Below are positions 10,111 to 19,440 of a stretch of DNA of 35,000 nt, piece by piece. The DNA is from Prorocentrum cordatum. Its lineage: Eukaryota; Sar; Dinophyceae; Prorocentrales; Prorocentraceae. The notes beneath the pieces are model-generated. The model was not told where the DNA came from, did no database searches, and was given only the letters and a program-made list of their open reading frames with translations. The position numbers were made by a program, and so were the translations under genes. Location: NCBI GenBank assembly GCA_963575745.1, contig CAUYUJ010014594.1:252286-287285 (forward strand), in the 5' to 3' direction. Positions within the stretch are counted from its first letter, which is position 1; the number at the start of each line of letters is the position of its first letter.

Positions 10111-10640
10111 TCTCGGCCTTCCGGCGGCCCACGACGGCCCAAGGTGCCTCCAGGATAGCCCCAGGGCGACCCCAGAGGCCCAAGAGGGCTCCAAGACGGC
10201 TCAAACAGGCCTCCCAGACGCCCGAGACGGCCTCCAAGACGGCCCCGAAACGCCCCAAGAGGGCCACAAGTCGGCCCAGAGAGGCGCGCAAGACGGCTCC
10301 CGACGGCGTCAGGACGCGCCAGGAGCGTCCCCAGACTGCCAGAGGGCCTCCCATGGAGCCTCCAGCGGTCCCCGGAGGCCCAAGGACACCCCCCAGGAGG
10401 CCTCCAAGGGGCCCCCAGGAAGCTCCCAGGAGGCCACAAGAGTGACCCAAGAGGCTCCCAAGGGGCCTCCTCCTCCTCTCCTCTTCCCCCTCCTCCTGGT
10501 GTTGTTTCTCCCTCACGTGTTCTCCGAAGGGTATCCACAACGGCTGGGGAAATACGGAGTCCGATAATAGCTTGGCCGAGTGCGGGCCGCAAATTGTGTC
10601 ACCCCGATTCTTGCAGAAGGCAAGGGGCCGCGGTGATTCG
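10111..10640 (+). repeat. AAGACGGCC-type block with head and tail modules (forward copy)
   Basis: The head CTCGGCCTTCCGGCGGCCCA (10112-10131) leads into AAGACGGCC/AAGAGGCC units up to about 10450. A CTCC-rich stretch follows, then a tail starting GTGTTCTCCGAAGGGTATCC at 10518. The same order (CGGCCTTCCGACGGCCC head, units, CTCC-rich link, GTGTTCTCCGAA tail) recurs at 13411-13965, so this is a composite repeat family, not random low complexity. Confidence 0.75.
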
Positions 10641-11049
10641 CCGACATCTGGTGTCTTCGAAAATAAACCAATTAGGGAAAGAGAGAGGGAGAGAAGCACG
10701 AGAGAGAATAAAAAGAAAGACAGAAATCCGTCGACCCTGTCAGCGTGTGGAATGCGTTGTTCGTTGTGGTTGTTGTCCTTGTACGTACTCGTCGTCTTCT
10801 TTTCTGGTCCGTCGCCGCTCCCCCCTCTTTCCCTGGGCATTCGTCCTCAAGTGCGCCAGCCAAAGCGACATGAAAGCAACCCAGCCAAAGCGAAATTCCC
10901 TTTGCCCTTTGATCCTTTCCCTTCCCTTTGATCCCTTCCCCGCAGGGGGGGGGTCATGGGTCAAAATACCATCCCCTGCTTACGGCTTTTATAGGCGGGC
11001 CCTCTGTAGATGCGCTGGAGGAGGGAGGGTTCGTCACGACGCATCTGCA
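10641..11049. other. Spacer with no recognised gene
   Basis: Includes a GAGA-rich patch (10678-10712) and the word CGACCCTGTCAGCGTGTGGA near 10732, nearly repeated at about 20541 with a G for the A. Otherwise mixed sequence with no gene seen. Confidence 0.4.
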
Positions 11050-11200
11050 AGAGCGCCCCTAGACGGCCCAAGCCCCACAAGACATCCCAAGAACGCTTAA
11101 GGACGGCCAAAGGGGGCCCTCAGACGGGTCAAAAGAGCCCCACAAGGACTCTCAAGAAGGCCCAGAGGCCATATTCATTGATTTTCGGAAAGGTTTTGTC
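11050..11200. repeat. AAGACGGCC-type block, short degenerate copy
   Basis: Units such as CCTAGACGGCCCAAG and AAGGACGGCCAAAG are followed by ATTCATTGATTTTCGGAAAG near 11173. This matches the ATTGATTTT flank of the block at 704-900 and supports a shared ancestral element. Confidence 0.6.
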
Positions 11201-11282
11201 CCCGCCCTCTCCCTCCTTTTTCGTCGAGAGCCGAGGCCTCCAGAATTGGTTGCTCCTACTCGCTTCCTCTCGCTGCTGCCCC

Positions 11283-11565
11283 ACTCCTCCTCCTCCTCCT
11301 CCTCCTCCTCCTCCTCCTCCTCCTGCTCCTCCTCCTCCTCTCCTCCTCCTCCTCCTCCTCGCTGCTCCCTCCTCCTCCTCCTCCTCCTCCTCCTGCTCCT
11401 CTCCTCCTCCTCCTCCTCCTCCTCCTCCTCATCCTCCTCCTCCTCCTCATCCTTCCCCCCCTCCTCATCCTTCCCCCCCCCTCCTCATCCCTCACCCGCC
11501 TCCACCCCTTCCTCTTTCCCCCCCCCACTCCTCCTCCTCCTCCTCCTCCTCCTCCGCCTCCTACC
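11283..11565. repeat. (CTC)n polypyrimidine tract
   Basis: About 280 bp of nearly pure CTC units on the plus strand, with a C-rich, 24-bp-like substructure (CCTCCTCATCCTTCCCCC) near 11430-11510. Confidence 0.95.
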
Positions 11566-11635
11566 CACCGCTCGTTTTCATCTTCCTCGTCTTCAGGGTC
11601 GGCGGCGAAGGCCGTAAGGCCTTCGCAATCAAGAC

Positions 11636-11706
11636 ATAAAGAGAGAGAGAGAGGGAGGCAGGGAAAGCGATAAAGAGGGAGAAAGAGAGAGAGAGAGAGA
11701 GAGAGC
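11636..11706. repeat. (GA)n purine tract
   Basis: AAAGAGAGAGAGAGAGGG-type dinucleotide repeat, interrupted, on the plus strand. It lies close to the opposite-polarity CTC tract. Confidence 0.9.
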
Positions 11707-11731
11707 GCGCAGATGCCCAGCAACTAGACAG

Positions 11732-12213
11732 ATGCAACTGCCGCCTCGTCGCGATCTGAGGCGATGCCTCAGCCGGAGGCCTAGGCAGCACGTCATGCTA
11801 GCAAAAAGGACAAGCGGCCCGTCGATAGCCATTAATGTAATGCACGTCCCGCATAACGCCTCAGCGACTGACATGCACCTCGACCTGATCGAGATCCACG
11901 AGAACCCCAAGGATATCTTCATTGCGGCGTGATGCAAGTGGCCATTGCCAGGCTCGAAAAAAAAAGTACGATCCCTCTGTGCGGCCGATGAAGCCGTCCA
12001 GCGGTTGCGTCGGCCGCCACACTCCAAACTGCGGCTCCGAACTGCGGCGGATCACTGTCAGTGGTCTTCATGTAAAATCGCGGACCCCTTTGTCATACCT
12101 TGTCTGCTAAACGCACTGGTATCCGCCACCGTGCCCTGAGGCACGAGCTGGAGGATCCTCAGGCCCTTGGCTCATCCCCTGATCCTCAGTCCACAATCCT
12201 GAGGACTCTGTAA
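11732..12213 (+). pseudogene. Possible frameshifted coding remnant, family unknown
   Basis: The sequence is not repetitive and reads like protein if the frame is allowed to change. Frame 1 of the remnant (11732-11932) ends in residues DLIEIHENPKDIFIAA before TGA at 11930-11932. An ATG overlaps that stop at 11932 and opens MQVAIARLEKK. After a run of nine A at 11957-11965, a third segment continues VRSLCAADEAVQRLRR. A last piece, including RALRHELEDPQALGS, ends at TAA 12211-12213. Codons end mostly in G or C, as in the Pumilio-like gene. No domain is recognised. It may equally be a chance arrangement in GC-rich DNA. Confidence 0.35.
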
Positions 12214-12284
12214 GAGGCCTCGACCCCTAGCTCTCAAATCTACTAGTACCAGGGCTTCCCGCGCACCTTTCTCTTTCGGAGTCA

Positions 12285-12830
12285 AGGGGTCTCAAAGAGG
12301 GACCAAGAGTGCCCTGGGAGGCCTCCAAAACGGTCTAAGAGTGCTCCGAGTCGCCGAAAGATCGTTCCAAGCCGATTCAGCCAAGAGACGCATCGAAGAC
12401 GCCCCGCGAAGCCTCCAAGAGCTTTCCAAGAGGGCCCAAAAGGCAAAGTGAATTTGAATTGATCTTGTCTTGTGATTCTTGAAAGATTTGGGCCTTCTCG
12501 CCTTTCGGCTTCCCGACGCTCCAAGACGGCCCAAGAGGCCCCAGAGATTGCTCCAAGACCGCCAAAGAGGCCTCCAACGGCCCAAGGGCCCCAAGACGGC
12601 CCACCATGATTCCGAGATGGCCCAAGAGGACTCCAAGATGGAGACAAGAGGGGTGCCCTTAACGGACATGTCGAGCGGCGCCAAGATGGCTTCAAGGGCC
12701 ATCCAGAGGGCCAAGATTCGCCCCCAAGAGATCCTAAAGGCCTCCAGCACGCTCCCAAAGAGACCACCAAAAGGCCCCCAAGACGCCTGCAAGAGGCCCC
12801 CGAGAGGCATCCCAACTTATCCTGAGATCC
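12285..12830. repeat. AAGACGGCC-type block with head module
   Basis: Units such as CCAAGAGGGCCC run from 12290 to about 12440. A spacer with GATTCTTGAAAGATTTGGGC follows, then the head CGCCTTTCGGCTTCCCGACG (12499-12518) and further units to 12830. On the minus strand the spacer reads ERREAERREGPN and FKNHKT in different frames. It resembles GRRKAENKQMPNFLKHLRT at the next block. Confidence 0.72.
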
Positions 12831-13047
12831 GACGTTGCAAAAATAATGCAACATCGCACAAATCACGACCAGAGCCCTGGACCCCATCTTTCTGCAACAT
12901 GTTTCGAGCCGGATCGATATGTGAGGGTCCTGGGGCCCGAAACGCGGCGAAAACGCCATGCGAAACAATTGCAACGCCAGCATCTCAGGGTACCCTGGTA
13001 TGCATCCAACACGCGTGCTGGACGTCTGGGAGGTTCTGCTTCTTTTC

Positions 13048-13071
13048 TATATATATATATATATATATAGA
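13048..13071. repeat. (TA)n microsatellite
   Basis: About 11 TA repeats between two blocks of the AAGACGGCC family. Confidence 0.95.
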
Positions 13072-13129
13072 TAATCCCACTGAGGCTTCGCCTCAACCCG
13101 CCGGCCACCCGGAGAGCTGAACAACATCG

Positions 13130-13965
13130 CCAGGCCGATGCCTTTCCCACTCCAAGGTGGCCCAGGATGGCCTCCAAGCCTCCAAGACGGCCAAGGTGCC
13201 TCCAAGAGAGCCCAAGATGGTCCAAGATACACCCAAGACGGCCTGAGATGCACCGAAGAAAGCCCAAGATGACGCCCAGATGGCCCAAGACGACCCGAGA
13301 GGCCCCAAAGTGGCATCCAAGATAGGTCCAAGAGGACTTCCATGAAGGCCTGACGAGGCCAACATCACTGATTGTGCGTAGGTGTTTGAGAAAATTCGGC
13401 ATTTGCTTGTTTTCGGCCTTCCGACGGCCCAAGACGGCCCAAGAGGCCCCCAAGATCGCCCAAGAAGGCCCCAGGACAGCGTGAAGAGCTTCAAAGACGG
13501 CCCCCCCCCAGGAGCCCGAAACGGCCGAAGAGGCCTCCAAGGCGCTCAATAAATCCTTCAAGACGACCCTGAAGCGCGAGGACCCCAAGATAGCCCAGAG
13601 AGGCTCCCAAGACGGCCGAGAGGCCCCAGAGGCCCCCAAGAGACCCAAGGAGGACACCAAGAGACCTCCAAAAGGCTCCCAGGAAGCTCCCAGAGGGCCC
13701 CCAAGAGGCCTCCGAAAGGCCCCCAGGAAACTCCCAGGAGGCCCCAAGAATGACCCAAGAGGCTCCCACCAGGTCTCCTCATCTGTCTCCTCATCATCCT
13801 GTTTCCACCCTCTCCTCATCATTCCCTTCCGCCCCATCGTGTTCTCCGAAAGGCTTCCACAACGGCTGGGAGAACGCATGGTCCGATAGCGCGGCCAGAC
13901 TTTGTCCACATGTTTGGCCACATAGGCGTATCCTAAAAGGAAGGGGGCGGCGGCGATTCACCACA
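13130..13965 (+). repeat. AAGACGGCC-type block with head and tail modules (longest copy)
   Basis: Units run from about 13140 to 13340. A unique-looking spacer follows, then the head TTTCGGCCTTCCGACGGCCC (13411-13430), further units to about 13760, a TCTCCTCATC-rich link, and the tail GTGTTCTCCGAAAGGCTTCC starting at 13839. The tail continues with similarity to 10518-10640 (CACAACGGCTGGG; GGTCCGATA against AGTCCGATA; GCGGCGATTC against CGCGGTGATTC). The spacer encodes GRRKAENKQMPNFLKHLRT on the minus strand. Confidence 0.78.
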
Positions 13966-14378
13966 AGCGCCTTCGACAAACATGGCCCACATGCGTATTC
14001 GTTGAGGCACGTCGGCCGTTCAAACGGATGTCCATGCTCGAGCTGTTGTGTTGAGGCGGCCCCACACTACTTCCACCGTGGGAGTCGCGACAAATAAGCC
14101 TTGGACAAAGCAACACCACCACGTATGTGGTCCATGCCTTCCCGCTCGGCGCCGTCGTTCCGTCAAGCTGGAAGAGAGGAGATTGCGAAGGCCGCGTATG
14201 AGGGTGACGAGGTCGTGCTGCTGGCTCCAGCTTGAGATCCAAGGCTGCGGCCGGACCCGGACGCACTGATCTCCTTCAAGAAGATGAGACCCTTGGCCGG
14301 CCAAGCGGAAGAACATTCGAGGGTACCCTCCCCCAGGATGCACCAGAACAGCCAACAGATTCGAGAAGCATCACTGGC
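13966..14378. other. Mixed-sequence spacer, no recognised gene
   Basis: Non-repetitive. A minus-strand frame (complement 14020..14355) of 111 residues has balanced composition but no recognisable domain. The word GCTGGCTCCAGCTTGAGATC near 14220 weakly resembles GCTGGAGCCACCTCGAGATT near 34251. Confidence 0.3.
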
Positions 14379-14493
14379 CATCGCTCGGACGTCCATTCCC
14401 TGTTTTGGTTTCGTGCGTGGTTTTTTCGCCAACTGATCAAGGATGCTCCTCGATGGTCCTCGCCGAAGGAACAATGCACACGTCCGAGCGATG
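14379..14493. mobile_element. Inverted-repeat element, family E, copy 1
   Basis: CATCGCTCGGACGT (14379-14392) is matched by its exact reverse complement ACGTCCGAGCGATG (14480-14493). Similar CATT words continue just inside the arms. A related but more diverged copy lies at 32216-32343 and shares the internal GGCTCCTCGA..GG.CCTCGCCGA segment. It is short, has no coding capacity, and shows no clear target duplication. Confidence 0.55.
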
Positions 14494-14784
14494 CCGCCAA
14501 GATTAGGGCTCCCCCTCCGAACCGACCCCGATCTCACACCTCGGTCCGGCCGTACGACGAGCAGACCTTCCGCCAGAGAAGTCGGACCAATCGAACGGGC
14601 CTCTGTAGCTGATCCAGGTTGGCCCCCTGGGAGGCCCGAACGCGTGCTTCTATTTGAACGGTGCGACGCGCATTGGCTCTGCACTCGCTACCCCGCTGTG
14701 CCCGGGTGCCTGTTGCCTGGCACCGAGGCGCTGGTACCCATCGGGGCCCTGGGAGTTTATCCAGGGACGTGTGGGGGGGAGGGT
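14494..14784. other. Spacer with no recognised gene
   Basis: Mixed GC-rich sequence. Open frames exist on both strands (plus from 14443, minus to 14163), but they run into repeats and show no domain. Confidence 0.3.
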
Positions 14785-14987
14785 CCTCCTCCTGCTCCTC
14801 CGCCTCCTCCTCCCCCGCCTCCCTCCTCCTCCAGCCCCCTCCAGACCCTCCCTCCAGGCACCCAAGAAGTCGAAACGTACCCGACGCACCAACACCCACC
14901 CCCTGTGCTCAGCACGCGAGTCTCCGACGGAAAGCGCCACGGCGACCTCCTGTCCTCCGGGTGCGCCACGGCGACCTCTGTCCCTCC

Positions 14988-15285
14988 TCCCTCCTCCTCC
15001 TCCTCCTCCTCCTCCTCCTCCTCCTCCTCCTCCTCCTCCTCCTCCTCCTCCTCCTCCTCCTCCTCCTCCTCCTCCTCCTCCTCCTCCTCCTCCTCCTCCT
15101 CTCCTCCTCCTCCTCCTCCTCCTCCTCCTCCTCCTCCTCCTCCTCCTCCTCCTCCTCCTCCTCTCCTCCTCCTCCTCCTCCTCCTCCTCCTCCTCCTCCT
15201 CCTCCTCCTCCTCCTCCTCCTCCTCCTCCTCCTCCTCCTCCTCCTCCTCCTCCCTCCTCCTCCTCCTCTCCTCTCCTCTAAAGTG
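14988..15285. repeat. (CTC)n tract, long and nearly pure
   Basis: About 300 bp of CTC units with two or three phase breaks (for example CTCTCC near 15100 and 15162). The phase breaks switch predicted peptides between poly-Ser, poly-Pro and poly-Leu. A shorter related patch lies at 14785-14840. Confidence 0.97.
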
Positions 15286-15287
15286 AA

Positions 15288-15470
15288 GAAAAAAACGCCA
15301 TAAACAGAAACTTCTGGCGCTCCGCGCGGATTTCTTGGATCTGCGCTGGACTCCCCTCCCTGGCGCGAGGAGCGCGCCAGAGGCGGCGCCGGAGGCGCCG
15401 CCCAGGGGGGCCCAGGCGCCGATCCAAGAAACCTGCGAGGAGCGCCACAGTGTATGTTCATGCGTTCCTC
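15288..15470. mobile_element. Inverted-repeat element, family C, copy 1
   Basis: Left arm GGCGCTCCGCGCGGATTTCT (15318 on) is mirrored on the right by the complement of GGCGCTCCTCGCAGGTTTCT (about 15427-15446). Both continue TTGGATC and a GGCGCC-type stretch inward, and AACGCC/AACGCA with AACA words outward. The centre is GC-rich (GGCGGCGCCGGAGGCGCCGCC is present as two halves). Homologous elements lie at 17199-17403 and 24650-24820. It sits directly after a CTC tract. Confidence 0.7.
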
Positions 15471-15494
15471 CTGTCCACCGGCGGGACTCCTCTG

Positions 15495-16115
15495 TCCCTC
15501 ATCCCTCCTCCACTCCTCCTTCTCCTCCTCCTCCTCCTCCTCCCCTCCTCCTCCTCCTCCCTCCTCCTCATCTCCACCTCCTCCTCCTCCTTCTCCTCCT
15601 CCTCCCCTCCTCCTCCTCCTCCCACTCCTCCTCCCCCCTCCTCCGCCTCCTCTTTCTTCCTCATCGTCCTCCTTCTCCTCCTCCTCCTCCTCCTCTTCTT
15701 CTATGTGTTTCGTATTATTACCATTATTATTATTCTTCGTATTATTATTGGCATCATTGTTATTACTATTCGTATTATTCGTATTCTTCTTGTTTTTATT
15801 CTTATATTCTTCTTATTCGTCTTCTTCTTATCATTATTATTATTCTTATTATTACTCTTCGTATTATATTATTATTCCTCCTCCTCCTCCTCCTCCTCCT
15901 CCTCCTCCTCCTCCTCCTCCTCCTCCTCCTCCTCCTCCTCCTCCTCCCTCCTCTCCTCCTCCTCCTCCTCCCCCCTCCCCTTCTCTTTCTCTTTCTCCTC
16001 CTCCTCCTCCTCCTCCTCCTCCTCGTCCTCCTCCTCCTCCTCCTCCTCCTCCTCCTCCTCAGCCTCCTCCTCCTCCTCCTCCTCCTCCTCTTCCCCCTCC
16101 TCCTCCTCCTCCGCT
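15495..16115. repeat. Composite CTC and TTA/TTC trinucleotide region
   Basis: Three zones: CTC-rich (15495-15700), TTATTATTC/GTATTATT-rich AT-dominated trinucleotides (15705-15880), then nearly pure CTC (15880-16115). All three keep a period of 3, so stops are largely absent in the forward frames. Confidence 0.95.
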
Positions 16116-16272
16116 TGGTCGCCGGCGCTGGGCCCTGGCCCTCCCCGTCGGCGTGCCGGCCGGGGCGGCGCGGCGCCTGCGACAGCTCCTGGACCTTCCG
16201 GGGGTCGCCCTGGGTGTTGAGCTCCGTCTGCACCGCGGCCCTGCGGCGCAGGTGGGCGCCGAGCTTGGCCTC
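16114..16272 (-). CDS. Possible exon fragment, unknown product
   Basis: On the minus strand this stretch reads EAKLGAHLRRRAAVQTELNT and continues DPRKVQELSQAPRRPG with balanced composition. It follows CCTCGCCGTGCCAG, which resembles a 3' splice site ending in CAG just before the segment. It then runs into the CTC tract (poly-Arg on this strand), where the frame loses meaning. No family recognised, and no partner exon found. It may be a chance open segment. Confidence 0.22.
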
Positions 16273-16338
16273 CTGGCACGGCGAGGGCCAGGGCGAGCCG
16301 CAGTGAGGATTCGGCGGCGAGCCCCGACCCCCTCGCGT

Positions 16339-16500
16339 TAGGTCGGGCGTGTCCCCATGCAGGGGGACTTTGGACGAAAAACTAAAAATGCGCAAAAAAA
16401 TGCTCCCCAAATGCTGGAAAATAGCCGAAACAAAAAAAATCAACTGACTATATTTTGACTATTATTGAACATTCCTCCTGTAGAGGGACAGGCTCGACTT
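16339..16500. mobile_element. MITE-like element, family A, copy 2, with 10-bp target duplication
   Basis: Terminal repeats at 16342-16364 (GTCGGGCGTGTCCCC...) and 16476-16498 match in 17 of 23 positions. The left arm also matches copy 1 at 9424 through CAGGGGGA and GACGAAAAA. A perfect 10-bp direct repeat CCCCTCGCGT occurs at 16329-16338 and 16501-16510, immediately outside the element. The interior is A-rich and non-coding, and less palindromic than in copy 1. Confidence 0.82.
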
Positions 16501-16839
16501 CCCCTCGCGTCGTGAAAACGTGAAACTCACGACGGGAGGTTTGTCACAAATTTCGGCATCGAGGGGTCCTCACCGGGCTTCGGGGCCGTCAATACAACGA
16601 CTCGGGGTGAAAAACCCGGTCCCCGCGAGTGGGTCCGGACCTCTGGGGGTCGCGTGATGAGAAAATCATGACGTCGGGGGTCTGGGTGCACCGCGATGAG
16701 GATTCGGCGGCGGGGGGGGGGCGAGAAGGAGGAGGCCCTCTCAGAAGGCGGCGGGGCTCCTCAAGGAGCCCTCTGGCCTTTGGGTGGTCTGCTGCGTCAG
16801 GCTGGTGGACTTCCGAGCCGTCCGAAAGCGCCCCCGCCC
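16501..16839. other. Spacer with hairpin and GC-rich patches
   Basis: CGTCGTGA (16509-16516) and TCACGACG (16527-16534) can pair. A segment near 16700-16750 (CGGCGGGGGGGG.. CTCTCAGAAGGCGGCG) resembles 31780-31830, suggesting a further diverged dispersed repeat. No gene recognised. Confidence 0.35.
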
Positions 16840-17065
16840 CCTCCTCCTCCACCTCCTTCTCCTCCTCCTCCTCCTCCTCCTCCTCGTTTTACTCCTCCTC
16901 CTCCTCCTCCTCCTCCTCCTCCTCCTCCTCCTCCTCCTCCTCTTCCTCCTCCTCCTCCTCCTCCTCCTCGTCCTCGTCCTCCTCCTCCCTCCTCCTGCCT
17001 CCTCCTCCTCCTCCTCCTCCTTCTTCTCCTCCTCCTCCTCCACCTCCTCCCTCCTCCTCCTCCCG
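16840..17065. repeat. (CTC)n tract
   Basis: About 225 bp of CTC units with scattered CGTC and TTCTTC interruptions on the plus strand. Confidence 0.95.
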
Positions 17066-17094
17066 GGGCTGTCCGTCGAGTGGCACGGCGAGGG

Positions 17095-17590
17095 GCACGG
17101 AAGCGCTGCAGTCAGTCCACGGCCATGGTGAGGGTGCGGGTGCAAAAAGTGTCATGCAGGGCCCCGGGGGGTCCCGTGTGTCCTTCGGAGCTCCTTGGAT
17201 AGGGGAACGAACATTGACACAAGCATAACAACTCGGAGGTCCGCGCGGATTTTTCGGATCGGTCGGCGCCGGACCCCCCTAGCGGCGTCTCCGGCGCCGC
17301 CCCTGGCGCGCTCCGAGCGCCAGGGCGGGGGGTCCGGCGCCGATCCGAGAAATCCCCGCGGACCTCCGAGTTTGTATGTTTATGTCATTGTTCGTTCCCC
17401 TATTGGGCGTCGACGTTGGCTCAGCATGGGCTGATGGAGCAGGGCTGCAGTCGAGGGCCATGGTAAAGATGCAAAGGAAGGCTGCCCTGCAAGACCCCTT
17501 GAGGTCCTGTGTGCCGTTCGGAGCCCCTTGGACGTCGGCGTTGGCTCAGGATGGGCCGAGGAACCAGGGCTGCAAGGGTGGCCTTGATCA
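17095..17590. repeat. About 125-bp tandem duplication, first copy split by an insertion
   Basis: Both units share GGCCATGGT, then a TTCGGAGC(T/C)CCTTGG stretch, then CG(A/G)CGTTGGCTCAG(C/G)ATGGGC and GGGCTGCA. In the second copy (about 17443-17575) CCTTGG joins directly to ACGTCGGCGTTGG. In the first copy the two halves (to 17198 and from 17403) are separated by the family C element. Confidence 0.75.
17199..17403. mobile_element. Inverted-repeat element, family C, copy 2, with natural empty site nearby
   Basis: The arms are about 80 bp long. The left arm begins ATAGGGGAACGAACA at 17199; its mirror image ends at 17403. They continue through AACTCGGAGGTCCGCG, GGATTT.TCGGATCGG and CGCCGGACCCCCC with few mismatches and one 4-nt gap. 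The centre is GC-rich (GGCGCGCTCCGAGCGCC). Comparison with the uninterrupted paralogous site near 17530 places the insertion between CCTTGG and the CG(A/G)CGTTGG half, with TTGG on both sides (17195-17198; 17403-17406) as a probable short target duplication. Confidence 0.85.
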
Positions 17591-18099
17591 AGCAGCGCAG
17601 CCGTACTGTGGATTTTGACTCTATGTTACCATGATCCTGAAGAGAAGGTGGACGAACGTGGCCATGGGTTTCAAGGACCGCGTCGGGGTCGCATCGGAGT
17701 CTTCAGGGGACTGCCTGGCCATTGAATAATCTTCCCGCAGCGCCGCTCTCCCCTCCTGCCGCCGCCCAATGTTACACATCGGAGCCCCAGGTGCGGCAAT
17801 GGTCCCGTCAAAAGCCAGCTTTGGATGAGAACCTGGGGGGATGCTGAGTCGATCCTTAAATTTGTTCTGCACCAAAGTTGTAGATAATCTGCACTGCGTC
17901 CCACGATGCGCGACGGGCGGACGTGAGGAAATCCACCGGTACCGATGCCGCTGCGCCGCGGACCTCTGCGCGGGGTGCTCCCCGACCAGAACCTCGGGGC
18001 ACAGCCAAGCGGCGGCGACGAGTGCCTCCGAAGGGGGCCGAGGAGGACGGAACGCGAGGCAAGGGTGGCGGTATGGCTGCCTTTCCCTCCTCCGAGGGT
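17591..18099. other. Mixed spacer, no recognised gene
   Basis: Non-repetitive DNA of balanced composition. Long open frames on the minus strand cross it and continue into the neighbouring CTC tract, but I recognise no domain. It could contain exon fragments; I cannot support any. Confidence 0.3.
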
Positions 18100-18345
18100 G
18101 GGCTCCTCCTCCTCGTCCTGCTCGTCCTCCTCCTCCTCCTCCTCCTCCTCCCTCCTCCTCCTCCTCCCTCCTCCTGCTCGTCCTCCTCCTCCTCCTCTCC
18201 TCCTCCTCCTCCTCCTCCTCCTCCTCCTCCTCCTCCTCCTCCTCCTCCTCCTCCTCCCTCCTCCTCCTCCTCCTCCTCCTCCTCCTCCTCCTCCTCCTCC
18301 TCCTCGTCCTCCTCGAGCCTCCTCCTCCTCCTCCTCCGCTCCCCA
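18100..18345. repeat. (CTC)n tract
   Basis: About 245 bp of CTC units with CGTCCTC interruptions. This is the last large CTC-on-plus tract before the polarity changes to GAG-on-plus at 19220. Confidence 0.95.
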
Positions 18346-18754
18346 CGGCCAGCCCGACCCCGACGCTCGGCCGAGCTCTGCGCACCAGGCGCGGGCGGGT
18401 GGGGCGGGCGGGCCCAGGCCGCCGCCTCTCCCCCCACGGGTTCGCACCTCCTCGCTCGCTCGCTGAGCGCGCCTCCGCGGCGTCCTCCTCGCCCCCGCCC
18501 CCGCACGGCCTCCGCCCTCCCCCCGCTCCCGTCGCCCCCTCCTCCATCACCCGCTCCGCCCCCCACCTCCCTCGGCCCAAAAACTCGCCCTCCATGCCCT
18601 CCCGCCTCCCGTCGCCCTGGGCCAGCACGTCGGGACAGAGCCCCTCCCCGAAGGGAGCCACCGCGGGAGGGCGCGGCGCCCGCGGCGCCTGCGTCCAGTG
18701 CACCGCGAAGGAGGGGCCCAAGGCGGTGTACCTCGGGGGCGGCAGCCGCCTCAT
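18346..18754 (-). CDS. Possible coding segment, unknown product
   Basis: A minus-strand frame begins with a Met codon at 18754 and reads MRRLPPPRYTALGPSFAVHW and later VAPFGEGLCPDVLAQGDGRR before becoming Gly/Arg-rich and entering the CTC tract. Non-repetitive and GC-rich, but a second minus frame and a plus frame are also open here. No domain, no spliced-leader relic and no splice signals I can defend. Confidence 0.18.
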
Positions 18755-18774
18755 AGGTCATGATGCGTACTCTT

Positions 18775-18945
18775 GTTTCCTCTTGTGTGCGTTTGTGTGT
18801 GTGCTTGCTTGTGTGTGTTGTGTGGGTTTGTGTGGTCGTGTTGGTGCTTGTGTTTGTGTGTGTGTTCTGTTGTGTGATGATGTGCTGTGTTGTGCTGCGC
18901 TGTGTTGTGTTGTGCTGTGTTGTGTTGTGTTGTGACCCCCAGACA
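18775..18945. repeat. TGTG/TGTTGTG-rich simple repeat
   Basis: GTGTGTGTTGTGTGGG-like sequence grading into GTGTTGTGCTGTGTTGTG units. Alternating purine-pyrimidine character, similar in type to the larger array at 29590-30195. Confidence 0.9.
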
Positions 18946-19085
18946 ACCAGGACAACCCATGCTGACTAATGACGACAAGACGGCCTACCTCGGACAACCC
19001 CTTGGACAACGCAGCGGGGATTCGGACAACCCCACGGGACAACCCCCCTTGGACAAGCCTGCCCAGGATTTCATCATCAAGACGT
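18946..19085. repeat. GGACAACCC dispersed short repeat
   Basis: At least five GGACAACCC-type words (near 18951, 18990, 19005, 19022, 19039, 19056) at spacings of about 15-20 bp. Degenerate and of low copy number. Confidence 0.5.
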
Positions 19086-19219
19086 AGTCAATGTTCTTTC
19101 TTGAGCCATACGAAACCAGCACGCGAGGTCGCATGCGGCCGGTCAGGGGAATCGCAAGGCCTGCGACCCAATCTCCGGACACACCTCTCTCCCATCTTCC
19201 TCCGAGGAGGGGGCAAAGA

Positions 19220-19440
19220 TAAGAGGAAGGAGGAGGAGGAGGAGGAGGAGGAGGAAGAGGAGGAGGGGAAGGAGGAGGAGGCGGACGACGAGAAGGAGGC
19301 GGAGCGAGAAGGAGGAGGAGGAGGCGGCCGACGAGAAGGAGGAGGAGCGAGAAGGAAGGAGGGGAGAGAAGAGGGAGGAACAGGAGGAGGAGGAGGAGGA
19401 GGAGGAGGAGTAGGAGGAGGAGGAGGAGGAAGCGAGGCTC
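19220..19440. repeat. (GGA)n purine tract
   Basis: GGAGGAGGA units with GGCGG/GACGAG interruptions on the plus strand, opposite in polarity to the CTC tracts at 11.3-18.3 kb. Confidence 0.93.

Noticed and set aside
14988-16115. Poly-Ser, poly-Pro, poly-Leu, poly-Arg and poly-Glu open frames
   Set aside because: Translations of CTC/GAG trinucleotide tracts in successive frames; the same applies to the other CTC/GGA tracts in the window.
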